A stretch of DNA of 64,000 bases from Calendula officinalis (GCA_963853835.1 OY970834.1:37169257-37233256); one strand, 5' to 3'. Positions 12,667 through 25,012 are shown, numbered from the stretch's first letter. The notes: generated by a model from the letters alone, not told the origin. Program-made: numbers and translations.

Positions 12667-13733
12667 GGTGCTGTTTGTTTTTTGACAAAAGGTTTTCCTA
12701 AGGTCTTTTGTCTTCGCGGCGCAGACAACGCACAGAAAAAGGCTCGCGCAGATGTTTGTTTTTTGGAAGCCCGCAGACCTTATATTGTCTGCCTAAGGCC
12801 TTCCCCAGGAAGACTTGGGCATTAGCTTCTTGTGTCTTCCAAACTTTAAAAAAATCATCTCCAAGTTAATTAATATTATTATTATATTAATATATATTAT
12901 TATTATGTTAATATTTAATACTATTATATTAATTAATATTATTATTATTATTATAATTAATATTTTATTATTATGTTAATATATAATATTATTATATTAA
13001 TTAATATTATTATTATTATTACATAATATATAATATTATTATATTAATTAATATTATTATTATTATATATTAATTAATATTATTATTATATTAATATATA
13101 CTCCCTCCGTCCCACAAAAAAGTTCCCATTTCATCTTGGCACAAGTTTTTAGGTGGTAGTTAGTGGTGGGGTCATTGGTATTAATTTTGATTAAAATATA
13201 AGGTTTGATTGGAGAGAGAATGATAGTTAGTGGATATTAGTAGTGAGGTCCTTAAGAATAATAATATTTTATTATGTGGAGCCCATCAAATGTGAGAAAT
13301 GGGAACTTTTTTGTGGGACAAAAGTTTTGTTAGAAATGAGAACTTTTTTGTGGGACGGAGGGAGTAATATTATTATATTATTAGATAATAAGATATATTA
13401 TTACATTTAAATTATAAATATTATTATATTTAAATTATATATATTACTATTATATATAATATATAAATATAATATAATATTAATATTAATACTAATATTA
13501 TTAATATATTAATTAATACTATCATTATTATATTAATATATATTATTATTTCAATGTTGCAAGATGGAGTATATTTTAAATTTCAGTTTATTTAAGCAGT
13601 CTGCAGATGTTAAAAAACAAACAACAATTTTCTTGCAGACTGCAGACCTTTGGTCCATCTCAGAAGCTGCAGCACCTGGCAGATGTGGTCCGCAGACAGC
13701 AGATATTTTTGCTCTGAAAAAACAAACAGCACC
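12667..13733. mobile_element. Non-autonomous hAT-like element with GCAGAC subterminal repeats
   Basis: Inverted ends GGTGCTGTTTGTTTTTT and AAAAAACAAACAGCACC bound about 1067 bp. Both subterminal regions carry repeated GCAGACNT/AGNCTGC words, and the core is almost pure ATT/AAT repeat. A Stowaway MITE is nested at 13101-13364. No clean 8-bp TSD can be read, so the hAT label rests on the ends and subterminal repeats. Confidence 0.6.
13101..13364. mobile_element. Stowaway MITE nested in the hAT-like element
   Basis: A 264-bp element with ends CTCCCTCCGTCCCACAAAAA and TTTTTTGTGGGACGGAGGGAG and TA flanks. Same family as the copy at 12098-12355. It interrupts the AT-rich core of the surrounding element, so it inserted later. 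Confidence 0.92.
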
Positions 13734-14082
13734 TATATCATACTCCGTACATGATTTAATCAAAGTGTTTAAAGAAGCAGGAGTGGTAGATAACTTAACA
13801 TTAATATTGATGTGAAGAAATTAAAACAAACATAATTTAATCATAATTTACAATGAACATTTCTTAAGACAATAAACACACTTCAATCCAAAATGAGAAA
13901 AATGTACGCAAGCAATTACAATAATTTCAGTATTACCACCAAATATCAATGGAAAATTAGAGAAAACAACTGTTTTCTATTTTCTTCTCATATCCTTCTG
14001 TTCTAAACAATTTCATCAAATCCTGATGAAGTTAATAATTTCAAAAAAAAAAAAAAGAAACAAATCAAACCATGTGAAAATC

Positions 14083-14913
14083 CTAACTCGAAAAAGTCCA
14101 TTTCCAGATCTTGATTCGAAGATCTACATTGCATTTAGCATCAGAAACAGTAGCGGCCACGGCCGCCGGCGACGAACTGTTAGACTTACCACCACTGGCC
14201 TTCGGAATCAAGCTATGGATTCCTTCACATTCGATCCGAATCCCAACTTTTTTGCTTCTAATTGACTCGATCTTAACTTGAGCTTCAGTATCAAGCAATA
14301 TCTTCAACGGCATTCCAGATTTCTTCTTCAGATCTGATCGGATCTTATTCACAGTAGTCGATTCGAGAAGCAGAGATGTACTATATAATGACGAGCGTAT
14401 AATCGTGATATTATTCGGATCACTAACGAACGAATTCGTAAACGAGCCGTTCGCGATTTGCGTTTCGTCTGTTAAGCACGTAATCGCGATTGGATCGTAG
14501 TAAAATACAACCTTTTTATTAGGATTTCTGGTGGAGAGAGTGAGATTGAGGTGAGATGTGAGATGCGTTGTGTCATCGGCGGTGGTAGTGAGATTAAATT
14601 GCGAGATTTTGAGTGACGTGATTGTGAACGTCGGACGGTGTGGCCGGTATAGGAGGTAGAGAATGCAGCCGGCAATGGTGGCAAGGAGTAGGATGAGGAT
14701 TATGATTAAGATTGACCAGAAACAGCATAAGCAAAAGTAGCTCCGGCGGCGATTGCGGTGGTAGATGTTAGGGTTTGGCCGGTATGGATGGCGGTTGAGG
14801 TTAGGGTTGTAGGGCTGTGTTTTGTTTGTTATTGGTGGTGCTGTTGGTTTTAGGGTGGTGGTTCCGGCGGCGGCGCCGTTGGGCTTTGATGGATGGCAGG
14901 CATTGTCTGCCAT
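14083..14913 (-). CDS. NDR1/HIN1-like (NHL) protein, LEA_2 domain
   Basis: Intronless gene of 276 codons starting at ATG 14913. The N-terminal ~58 residues are cytosolic-type, rich in Pro, Asn and Arg and ending RNRRRSYFCLCCF. One membrane segment of about 25 residues follows (SILIIILILLLATIAGCILY). The outside portion holds the LEA_2 fold, with the NHL-type motifs YRPHRPTFTITSLKISQFNL, NPNKKVVFYYD (family form NPNxxxxxYYD) and several N-glycosylation sequons. Arabidopsis NDR1 and tobacco HIN1 relatives sit in the plasma membrane and act in pathogen responses; that role is inferred only from family. Length is typical. No operon-like neighbours. The frame is clean, so it looks functional. Confidence 0.9.
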   Translation of the reverse strand: MADNACHPSKPNGAAAGTTTLKPTAPPITNKTQPYNPNLNRHPYRPNPNIYHRNRRRSYFCLCCFWSILIIILILLLATIAGCILYLLYRPHRPTFTITSLKISQFNLTTTADDTTHLTSHLNLTLSTRNPNKKVVFYYDPIAITCLTDETQIANGSFTNSFVSDPNNITIIRSSLYSTSLLLESTTVNKIRSDLKKKSGMPLKILLDTEAQVKIESIRSKKVGIRIECEGIHSLIPKASGGKSNSSSPAAVAATVSDAKCNVDLRIKIWKWTFSS

Positions 14914-15839
14914 TGTTGAATGTGAATGGAAGAGGTGGTGGAGTGTATGAAATCAAGGCAAACAGAGTGGGATTAAGTAGTATTTAAGATTCCAACTTAT
15001 GTTTCAAAAAGTGATTAATTCCCATAAAAGTGCAAATCCAAAGGTGACAGATGTAACTTATTTAATGAGAGTTGTTAGAGTATGATTTTGGGTAATTATT
15101 AAGGTTTTTTTTTTTTTTTTAATTTATGCCTTATTTGCATAATTTAATTAATTACTCCATCAATAAACTTTAATTATTATAAAATAATAAATTAAATACA
15201 ATTTTCTATTTAAAGGAAATTAATTGATTTTGTTAAATACGCTCTAATATGTCTCATGACATTCTTTAGAAAAAATCTTATTATAATAATAATCATGTAG
15301 TAATAGATATGAACTTACATTTATAAACCTAAAGTTTCTTAATAAATTATTCATATAACATCTGATTATGTTCACTGCAAATCTGATGAGGAACTCATAT
15401 CAACTTAAACTATGATTTAAAAAAAACATTAGAAGCACTTAAATAGTTGTTGTCAACAACATCATCAATTATGATTACCTCCTCATTGTCCATTTTGGGG
15501 TTATATATGTGACTTCCAAGATTTATGATACGAATATGCATTTGCGATAACATAGAATACCAATATATCAAGACAATATAATGCATATGTAATACAATCT
15601 CATTAAAAGGAGAAAGTTTTCAAATAAAAACAACAGACACATATTGTCTGTCATACAGTAGTGTTTGACATCTCAAGCTGAAATATTTCAATAAAGATTG
15701 TTCAAGAGGGTACTACAAAATGATGACATAAATCTTACCGACTTAGCTAGAACCTCATGAAAAATGACCAAAAATTACAAACTAGTCATACCAATAAAAC
15801 AACATAAACATTACCCAACTAATAATTAGGTATATCTTC
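14914..15839. other. Upstream region of the NHL gene and AT-rich spacer
   Basis: Presumed promoter of the NHL gene adjoining 14913, then AT-rich DNA with a poly-T run near 15106-15120. No further gene is visible. Confidence 0.4.
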
Positions 15840-16120
15840 CACATTTTTGCTTCTCCGAGCTTCCTTTGGTCGACTCTTTAAGCTCGTTACTTGCTCTCAA
15901 TAACCCTTGAATAGTTTGTTGACATTTATTACACGTTGGCGGATCAACCTAGCCAATGAATCTACGGTTTGATTTGAGTAAAAAAAATCAATTTTAGGGC
16001 TAAAATATGATGATTATTTGAAAATTAGATTTACCTATGAAGGACAACAATAAAATTAGTAATCCAAGAAGTTCGTACAATTGCAACCCTTCCATAATAA
16101 CATATTAACATATCACCATT
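15840..16120 (-). pseudogene. Two exon-like fragments on the minus strand
   Basis: One segment near 16110-16040 reads VAIVRTSWITNFIVVLH and ends at a GTAAAT donor-like site. After an acceptor-like TTGGCTAG, a second (about 15948-15830) reads VDPPTCNKCQQTIQGLLRAS in one frame and LIRQRVINVNKLFKGY then stop in the frame that the splice would give. The higher GC content and plausible splice sites suggest remains of a gene. I do not recognise the family. Confidence 0.2.
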
Positions 16121-17050
16121 TTGTATGGAATGGAGCTTTTGGGACAGGATGAAGACGAAAAAGTATGTTCGACAAAAAAAAAAAAAAAGCACAATCTAAA
16201 TTAAATAGATATAAGGGAAAGGTAAAAAGACCAAAATGCCCTATGTGCAGAGGCGTACATTCACTAATCAATCAGTTTAGACGGCTGAAACCTTAATTGC
16301 AAAAACAAGATGAATTTAAAAAAAGACTACAAGAATAATTTTGAAAAACCGATTACTACAAGTGAAAAAAAAGCTTATTTCACGAAGGAAATTTGTAATT
16401 TACCCTCATTTTTTATAAAAAGTAATTTAAAAGATTATAAATATTTTAGTATTTATCTTGAGATATTCAATCCTTTTCATTTTAAATACAATTTTATACT
16501 TTACTCTCTTCACCTCCTAAAATATAAACATACCTCAAGGCACTGGTTACCACTTGCCAAACATAAGAACATCTGTCTCATATAATAATTTGCATGATTA
16601 ATTACATTATTTAATTAGGAAAAGAAAGAGAAACTTAAGCGTAAAATGGAAATCTCTTTGAGTTTCTTTCTAGTAATCTTCATTTTGAAGAAAATATGGG
16701 GCACACATGTACAATCAGACTTAAGAGTGAACAACTATTTTAAACTATAATCGTCTTTTTTCTAGACTAGTCATGGGTTTTTTATGAAGATGAATATATT
16801 TATTAAATTATAAATCAATTTAATCACAATAATTAGATTATATAAAAGCTAATGTCAATGATTAATTTAGGACAAGAGGTCGAAAGAAATAATAATTTGA
16901 TGAAGAAAATGTCAACGACTCAATCGCAGTAATGGCTTATATTATGATATTTGATTAAAGTTTAATTACATGATGTAGTTGATATGATTATAAGTATAAG
17001 AGTTAAAAGATGATGGTTTCGACTTTCGACCCAACTATAATTGATATTTA
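16121..17050. other. Intergenic, AT-rich, no gene seen
   Basis: Very AT-rich spacer with poly-A near 16180. The ORFs here are low-complexity and unsupported. Confidence 0.5.
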
Positions 17051-17059
17051 TATATATAT

Positions 17060-18370
17060 TAAAATTGAGTTTCAATTTTGAAGTTGTAATTAATATCATG
17101 CATTTAATATTAATAATAATATTATGTAAACTCAATTTTAAAAATAAACTCATGAAATTGTAAGACCAAGAGTTTTGAAATAAATATAAATAATTATAAT
17201 AATAAAAAGTTCAATAAATAAGAGATTTTTCAAATTACATGAATCTTACCCATTAGCATCTATAAATACTCATTCTCATATTACAAAAAATTTTAACACT
17301 CTAAAGGTGCATCCAAAAAAAATACCTAACAAGTGGAGTCAACAACATAGATCTATAGGGCTTTTTTTATTTATCGGCGCTATTAATTGGTAATAAAACA
17401 TAATGTTTATTATTTGTATTTTTTGAAGAAAAAAATTATAAAGATGAACTCTTTATGATTTTGTTTTAGAGAGAGTATCTTAGTTGTTTTCGTTTAAAAT
17501 TACACAAACTCTTTTGTATATATGTATAACATTATTATTCGTTGTTTATGTACATTTTGAATAAAAATTATATTATATAATGATCTAATAGTTATCATTA
17601 TAGTATATGAGATTGTGTATGATATTATCACAATTATTTAAGATGAATATCTTATCATGTTAATGGTCACAAATTGTTGTCCATTTGATGGTTGTTAGAT
17701 TTATGCTTACTTCTTTTGTATATGTATAAAATATAAAATTTTAGTTCCATTTTGATGTTATATTGGTTGTTTATGTACATTTTGTATAAAAATTATATTA
17801 TATAATGATCTAATAGTTATCATTATAGTATATGAGATTGTGTATGATATTATCACAATTATTTAAGATGAATATCTTATCATGTTAATGGTCACAAATT
17901 GTTGTTCATTTGATGGTTGTTAAATTTATGCTTACTTCTTTTGTATATGTATTGAAATATAAAAATTGAGTTCCATTTTGATGTTATATTTATTATAATA
18001 TTAAATAAATCATGTTAATAAAGATTGAGAAGTTCATATTTATAAAATCAAGAGTTTTAACATAAATTATAGTCATGAACTCATTTTAATAACAATTTGA
18101 TAAACTCATTAAAATGTAAGACCAATAGTTTTTTAATAGATATAAATAATTATAATAATAATAATAAGTTCAATAAAATAAGAGACTTTTCAAGTTTTTA
18201 TGAATCTCATACATTAAGATCTATAAATACTTATTTTCATGTGACAAAATTTTAACACTCTAAATGTCCATCCAAAAGAAACATTTAACAAGTGGAGTAA
18301 ACAACAATGACATTTAGCGATTTTGTTCTTTCTCCTCGCTATTAATTTACTTAATTGATTTGAATAACTT
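17060..18370. repeat. Diverged direct repeat pair with an inner 225-bp tandem duplication
   Basis: The stretch 17140-17390 (TAAACTCAATTTT..., AACACTCTAAAGGTGCATCC, AACAAGTGGAGTCAACAAC) recurs in diverged form at 18090-18360 (AACACTCTAAATGTCCATCC, AACAAGTGGAGTAAACAAC). Between them, two copies of a 225-bp unit stand head to tail at 17541-17765 and 17766-17990 and are nearly identical. A related piece recurs near 20670-20745. This could be a decayed LTR-type element, but no TG...CA ends or primer site were found. Confidence 0.6.
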
Positions 18371-18557
18371 ATTGATATCTTAACATCTATATCAATATCT
18401 ATATATACAGATTATAAAAATATCGAGTTTCATGGTTTATGTTGTATTGAATTTATGTTAAAAAATTAAGTTTTTGTTATAAATGATGCTCATGAATAAA
18501 TGTGATAGATTATACAAAGTGTTTAACATAAATAATAGTAGTAAATTCAATTAAATA

Positions 18558-20467
18558 TGTAACGACCCGAAATTTGTAAATAAATAAAATATGTAAAAAT
18601 ATGATAATTATGGATAAATCATTTAAAGAACGTAGGAATTGGTTTCGTGTCATTTGGACATCGTATGAGAAAGTTATGGACGAGACCGGGTTGAAACCTA
18701 GACAGAAAAGTGCAGCCCTGCTGCAAAGGCAGGCTCGCGGTGCGAGCCTGGCGCGAGCGAAACGCGAGGTTGAGCAGAGGGACTAGAGCTGGAACGCGAG
18801 CATCTCGCGTCGACTTCGCGTCGACTTCGCGGCGCGAGCCAGGCGCGAGCCTGGCGCGAAGTCTGGTAAAAGCGGCGACTAGTGGGCAGACCCGCGTCTC
18901 CTCGCGACGCGAGCTCGGCGCGAGCGGGGCGCGAGCTCTTCCGACCAGTGCATTAAATTGGGATTTTTAGCCATAAATGCATTTCCAAAACCCTAGTTCC
19001 TTCCATTGGCGATTTTCGAGTGCAAGGGCTGATTTGGGTCGATTTCTCCATCAAAGCTTGATAGATTTCACTCCTAATTGAAGATTAAAGGTATATCTTC
19101 AATCCTTTGTAGTTGTAGCTTTAGATCTATGGATTTAGAAGCTTGGGGTTGGAACCCTAGTTCTTGGATTGGTTATTTATGGTGAAATAAATGTTGTATA
19201 CACTTAATAGATGGTATATTAACAAGGAAAACAAGTGTATGATTATGATTTGTAAGAATCTTCGGGTTGGTTAAACCTAGGGTTTGGTAAATCAATATAT
19301 TTGGGGGAAATGGATTGATGAGTGTTATCTAGAGGTAGATGAACACATTAGTAGCAGAAATTGATGTTGATCATATTGTGATAATTGTATTAGGCTTTTG
19401 GTGAAGTCTTGGAAAGTTGATTGGATTGAGAAGCAAGAGATTGGGTGTCAAGAACACGGTTTGAGCATCTTATTGCTAAGGTGAGTACGTGTGGAATTTA
19501 CTGAGTACATAGCCCTTTTAAATATTTTCATTACTTGTGTTATGGTCTATTTGCTTAATTGTGTAGACTGGTAGTTGATAGTTAGTTATACCGATGATAG
19601 TATTGAACTAACTTGTTGATGATGAAAGTGATGGCCGAGAGCTAGATTTGCATAACCATAGGGTTATGATGAGATTGAGATGATGTGATGATACGGGCTA
19701 CTCCCGATCATGAGGTGTGGATTGAGGGGCAGTTGGGCGTATTCCCATCGACTCTTCCACGTTAGTCATGAGATGACACGGGCTACTCCCGGTCATGAGG
19801 TGTGGAGTGAGGGGCAGTTGGGGTGGATTCCCATCGACTCTTCCACGTTAGTTATGCGATGTCACGGGCTACTCCCGGTCATGAGGTGTGGTGTGAGGGG
19901 CAGTTGGGCATATTCCCATCGACTCAACCACGATAGTAGTCTTACTCATTGGACGTATTCCGGTGGGCAAGGCAGGTATCGGTAGCGTGGGCGATCCTAT
20001 TGCCGGTACCTTGTTTCTAGCTAGTTTGGGGGTAACCCGATAGTTAGACGTGATTGCTAGGTAAGCAAGATTGATAGGGTCACACTAAGGTGACTAGACT
20101 GGATAGTTGGATACATATATATGTATATTGTTTGGTTATATGAAATGTGACATTCATTTTATTATCGGGTCTAAACCCATGTAGCTCACGAGACGTTTTT
20201 GTCTCACGTACTCCTTGTTTTGTTTTGCTATGTACTCAGGTTCGGGATCGAAGGCTTAGGTACGCATGGATAGAGATGCGGGACCTAGATTAGAAGAGCA
20301 CTAGATTGGATTTAGTCTTAGCTTGGTTATGATCTATTTTGTAACACCTACTTTTATACTCTGATTTCATACCAAGGTTTTTGTAAATCCAAATTGAGGA
20401 TGTTCTTCTATTTATAAAAATATTTTATTTTGGGCAAATGTTTTGTATTAAAATTTGAGGTGTTACA
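18558..20467 (+). mobile_element. Solo LTR of Ty3/Gypsy-like family A, plus orientation
   Basis: A 1910-bp unit running TGTAACGACCCGAAATTTG to AATTTGAGGTGTTACA, with perfect 5-bp TSD AAATA (18553-18557 and 20468-20472). It matches the LTR at 53814-55518 over most of its length but is about 200 bp longer because of internal repeats: CGCGAG-type words near 18725-18945 and a three-fold tandem repeat at about 19688-19935. No primer site or gag follows, so it is a solo LTR. Confidence 0.88.
19688..19935 (+). repeat. Three tandem copies of an ~85-bp unit inside the solo LTR
   Basis: The words CGGGCTACTCCC, GGTCATGAGGTGTGG, GAGGGGCAGTTGGG and TTCCCATCGACTC recur three times in register at about 85-bp spacing. 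The other LTR copies of this family carry related sequence only once (for example 54876-54950), so the expansion is specific to this copy. Confidence 0.85.
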
Positions 20468-20971
20468 AAATAATAGTCTTTTCATTTAACTAGAAGTTAC
20501 ATATTAATTAAATAAGATAAATAATTTAACATCAAAATAATAGTAGTAAATTTAATTAAATAATAGTCTATTCATATAACTAGAAGTTACATATTATAAG
20601 CACACTATCATTATGCAAATAATGTTGACTTTTCAAATGATATTATCTTTTACCCGAACATCCATTTATAAAAATTGAGTTCCAACTTTAAAGTTGTAAT
20701 TAATACCATGCATTTAATATTAATAATAATATTATATAAATCCATTTATAAAAATATAAATTAATCAATTGTAAGATCAAAAATTTTACCATAAATAATA
20801 TATAATAAACACAATAAAATAATGTCCATGTATTTCTGAATCATAAAAATAGTTGAATATCTAGATTATGGTTAAATATTAATTACATAACAACAACCTT
20901 TATAGATCTATTAAAATCAATCAATATAAAAAAAAAATGCACGATGACATATATTTATTAAAAATTAAACT
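20468..20971. other. Intergenic spacer
   Basis: AT-rich DNA. A piece around 20670-20745 resembles the repeat at 17060-17130. No gene seen. Confidence 0.45.
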
Positions 20972-21286
20972 AGAACCGAACGAAAAAATTGTTTTGGATG
21001 GACCGAGGACCGAACAAATGATGCTAAAAACCGAACCAAACCGAACCGAATCAGACTAAGAATTAGTCAGAACCGAACTAAACCGGGAACCGAGCCAATT
21101 TCTTCGACTCTTTTCAGTCTTTTTCTCGGTTTTCGACCGAATCGGACCGCTCGGAACCGAACCGATTGGAACCAAGAACTGATTTTTCATAAAAATTAGA
21201 ACTGAGAACCGAACCGATGGAGCTCGGTTCGGTCGGATCCGGTTCTGCGATCCCGGTCGGTTCTTGGTCCAGTTTGCACATGCCTA
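20972..21286. mobile_element. hAT-like GGTTCGG-word element, one end missing
   Basis: Dense AACCGAACC/GGTTCGGT words ending in GTTTGCACATGCCTA, the inverted form of the left end of the repeat at 5663-5990. The opposite terminus is not recognisable, so the copy is probably truncated. Confidence 0.5.
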
Positions 21287-22577
21287 CTTACGCATACGAA
21301 ATCTATTTCAAGCTAAGGAAATAATTGCAATTAACATAAACAATCCATATGACTCAATAAAGAACAACAAACCCTAAGCATCAATATACATAAGGAATAG
21401 CTTCGCTCATTTAGTAGAATACCTAACCGATCACGTTTTTCGTACTTTCCAAGTGATACCAGTAAATTTTACACGATATGCACTCAAAATAACTCATTAT
21501 TATGAACGAAACCCGTGCATCGCACGGGCCATGCTATCTCGTGATTATTAATAAATCGATTTGGAATGTATATTATCTTAACATGTAAAATAAAAGTGCA
21601 TGAAAGATAATTTGGGCTTGAACTGTGGGCTTAAAGCTGATCATGGTAAATAAAATAGGGTTGAATTCAGATGACCCAAACCTTACCCAGATTTTCCTGT
21701 TCCGACCCATTTTGAATTTTGAATCGACTTTAGCAATTTATATTTTAATAAATTCCATCTATCTTTTCACATTTATTTCGTGTAACTTAGAAGTATTAAA
21801 CATATAAATTTTCTCTAATATATATGTACTTTAATAACAATAATCTTTTAATTTATCTCAATACATTACAATCTGAATTTGATTTTTGTACATTATATTA
21901 AATAATCAAAATATCCAAGGTATTCCAAATTTTTGATTTTTAAAAATCTATTTAGTTATCTGTTTTCAAAGTAATAGCGAAAATTAATTTAAAAAAAAAT
22001 GCTACTCTACTATAATATAAAACATAAAATAAATATTAATAGGCCAACAATTTAGAAGTCAGGACTTGTGATGTTCTTGTTGGAGCGGGCTTCTTCACGC
22101 AACCATTTTTATTTTGTTGGGTTCTTTTTGGGCCGTTAATATATAAGTTATGCCAAATAAAGTTTCAGAAATTAAAACTTTAATTAATCATAATCATATG
22201 GCGTTCATTATGGATTAATTACGTTATTAACTTATAAATATTGGTGAATAATCACCCTTAGTAGTTATTTATTTTAGGGCCCTATTTTTTTGTTGTTAAT
22301 TGTTATCATACAATGATTTTAAACATTCGATTTTTTCATAAACAATATTATCTGGAATATTATTAGCATTTTTTTTTAATTAAATTGAAGATGAAATGAA
22401 TGTTGTAAGGACAAATATAACATTGATAGGCAATTAACACTTTCTAAACTTTTTAAAAATTTATATAATTTGATTATATGTTGTTATTATTATTATAGAA
22501 AATAATTTCTTAGCAATATATAGCGCATAAAAGAATTTCAGAGCGATAAAAGAAAATTCGCCTATATAGCATATATT
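21287..22577. other. Intergenic, AT-rich, no gene seen
   Basis: No supported gene. ORFs are short and low-complexity. A motif CCCGTGCATCGCACGGG near 21510-21526 is a perfect short palindrome-like word of unknown meaning. Confidence 0.45.
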
Positions 22578-23389
22578 TAGTACTGTAAACGAACCGAACG
22601 TTCAACGAACCGTTCGCGAACCGTTCGGCGGGAGTTCGTTTATGTTCGTTCGTTTAGCTAAACAAACGAGCACGAACAAGATTGTGTGTTCGTTTAGTTA
22701 AACAAACGAACACGAACAAATGCTCGTTTGTTCGTTTACGTTCGTGAACATCCGTTCATGTTCATTTGTTTACGTTCGTTTGTTAGTGTTCGTTTATTCT
22801 TGAATTAAATATAGAATATTATTCATAATATTGATTAATTATAATTATAATTAAAATAAAAATAAAAAATATATAAAGTCCTTAGGTTTAGACTTTCTTG
22901 TTCAATTCATTTAGAAACCCACAACCCTAGATCTCCATTATTTGTTTAAAATTAACAATCTTGGGTTGTTCAGGTTTTCAGTTATGCAACTTATGTTTAT
23001 GATATCCTTAAGGTTATTTTAGAAATGGTAGAAACATGTTTTCCTGCACTTTGTTCGTTTGTGTTTGTTTATGTTCGTTTGTGTTAGTTTATGTTCGTTT
23101 ATGTACGTTTGTGTTTGTTTATGTTCGTGTGTGTTCGTTTGTCTTTGTTTGTGTTCGTTTGTGCTTTTTTTGTTTACGTTTGTGTTTGTTTATGTTCGTT
23201 TGTGTTAGTTTATGTTTGTTACCCTCGTTCACGAACCGTTCGTGAACACTAAATTTTCTTAACAAACGAACACAAACACAAAATTTCGTTCGATAAGTGT
23301 TCGTGAACCGTTCACGAACATATTTTTTCTTTAATAAACGAACACGAACAAGACCCCGTTCATGTACGTTCGATTCATTTACAGGACTA
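22578..23389. mobile_element. hAT-like element built of GTTCGTTTGT words
   Basis: About 810 bp with inverted ends TAGTACTGTAAACGAA and TTCATTTACAGGACTA. The left subterminal region (22595-22795) and the right one (23050-23365) consist of GTTCGTTTGTGTTCGT-type repeats and their complements around an AT-rich middle. Flanks CATATATT and CTGATATATT could be an 8-bp TSD with a 2-bp insertion. ORFs across the repeats are artefacts. Confidence 0.6.
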
Positions 23390-24479
23390 CTGATATATTG
23401 CAAGTTCATTTTCTCTGTCTGACTTCTATTTTTAAACTGCATTATATTTGCTGTAAAATTCCGTATTATATTAGTCTTTTTGTCTTGCAAAAAGTGTAAA
23501 GTATGATATCACATGTAGTTTAGCGTATAAAGTTATTAGCAATTAAAGAAAAATTCCATAAAAAGCAAACGATTTAATTATTTATAGTTAAGTACTTACT
23601 AAATTAATAATTTAGTCTTCAAACTTTTGCTTTGCAAAAGTTTATAGTTTACACTCTTATTTTGCTACATCTAAATGGTTCATGTCATCAGTTAACAATG
23701 TAACATGAACAATCAACGTCTTTAATTTCTGGTCTTATGTTATTTTATGGTATGTTGAAGGTAATTAAGGTCTTAATTTCAGGCAACCTATTTTATTGTT
23801 CGAGTCGGCCTGAAATGTATGCTCCAGATAACTTTTCACATATTGCCGTCGAGGTAAAAGTAACGTTTTTAAAAACCTGTTTTTGGTAACTTGAATTCCA
23901 TCTCGTTTTGCAAATCAATTACTCCCGTGATAACACATTTTATGGGTAATCCGGAGTCAACGCAGGTAAACGTCCATAATTAGTTGTTATTATTTTAAAC
24001 TGGGACATATCTTGAATTTCACTTTATATAAACAAAACACTAGACGATGACTTTTTGGTTAATAAATTATTTTTTATATTATATATACTCCAGTTTCCAG
24101 TCTTGAAAAATAAGTAATGGAACATAAATTTAGGCTTTTAGGTGTCCCAGTTCAGCCGTTTGCCAGTAGAAACCAATGGATGAAAGACTCCTCAGCTGCG
24201 CATTTCCCATACCACTTTAATATAGTTGGTCCCACTGCCCACTACATCTCTATCAACACTTTCCTTTTTTATAGCTTAAATTCATATACAAGTAGTATAT
24301 TACTAAAAAAATTTAAAATTTAAATTTGAATAATAAATTTTGTATAATATTCCGTATACCATATTAATGTTTTTATTATTATTATCTTACGAAAATTTAA
24401 GTTCAATAATCATATTATCTATTTGTGATGACATACTTATCATTGTGAAGTATCCAAGAATTAAATTGAATCAATCAAA
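23390..24479. other. Intergenic with a possible exon relic near 23783-23945
   Basis: After TTAATTTCAG at about 23782, the plus strand reads NLFYCSSRPEMYAPDNFSH in one frame and then meets GTAAAAG, a donor-like site. A second open piece ends GNPESTQ before GTAAAC at 23966. The layout suggests degraded exons, but the family is not recognised. The rest is AT-rich spacer. Confidence 0.2.
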
Positions 24480-24695
24480 CCGTACCATAAACTGAAAAAA
24501 TAGTTCTGATCAGAATCAATGACCGAACTAATAAACTGAATCAAATCTAGAACCGGCGAGAAAGTTTCTTCATTTTTTTCGGTTATCTCGGTTTTGGACC
24601 GACGTACAGCTTGGAACCGAGAAACGATTTTATATGAAAATTAGAACCAAGAACAAAACCAACATAGTACGATCCAATCCAGTTGGTTCGAGGGC
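24480..24695. repeat. Degenerate GGTTCGG-word repeat
   Basis: Scattered AACCGA/CGGTT words (AACTGAATCAAATCTAGAACC, GTTTTGGACCGACG, TTGGAACCGAG) mark an old, diverged relative of the hAT-like repeats at 5663 and 20972. Ends are not recognisable. Confidence 0.4.
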
Positions 24696-25012
24696 TATAT
24701 TGGAGTATAGATTTTATATATCACCACGTAATCACGATTCCAACTAACCAGTAGTATGTATAAATGCAAGTTACACCAACTATAGTAAATTCACTTCTCA
24801 AATCTCATTACCAAAATCCAATAAAAACCCTTCAAATTCAGCAAAATAACCAAAATGCCCCCATAAATTTGACCTAAAGGGGTTCGATATGTACATCTTT
24901 TAAAAATTTATAAATTTAAATTTTAAACAATCTTTTATAAAATAATCCTCGATGTTACGAAAATGTTACACAAAACAACCAGTAAAATGAAGCATTTATC
25001 TTTTTAGCCCCT

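Noticed and set aside
18601..18970. Arg/Ala/Ser-rich ORFs
   Set aside because: Products of the CGCGAG word expansion in the Gypsy-like solo LTR.
23036..23490. Cys/Val/Phe-rich ORF (plus) and Lys/Asn-rich ORF (minus)
   Set aside because: Direct products of the GTTCGTTTGT repeat arrays, not genes.
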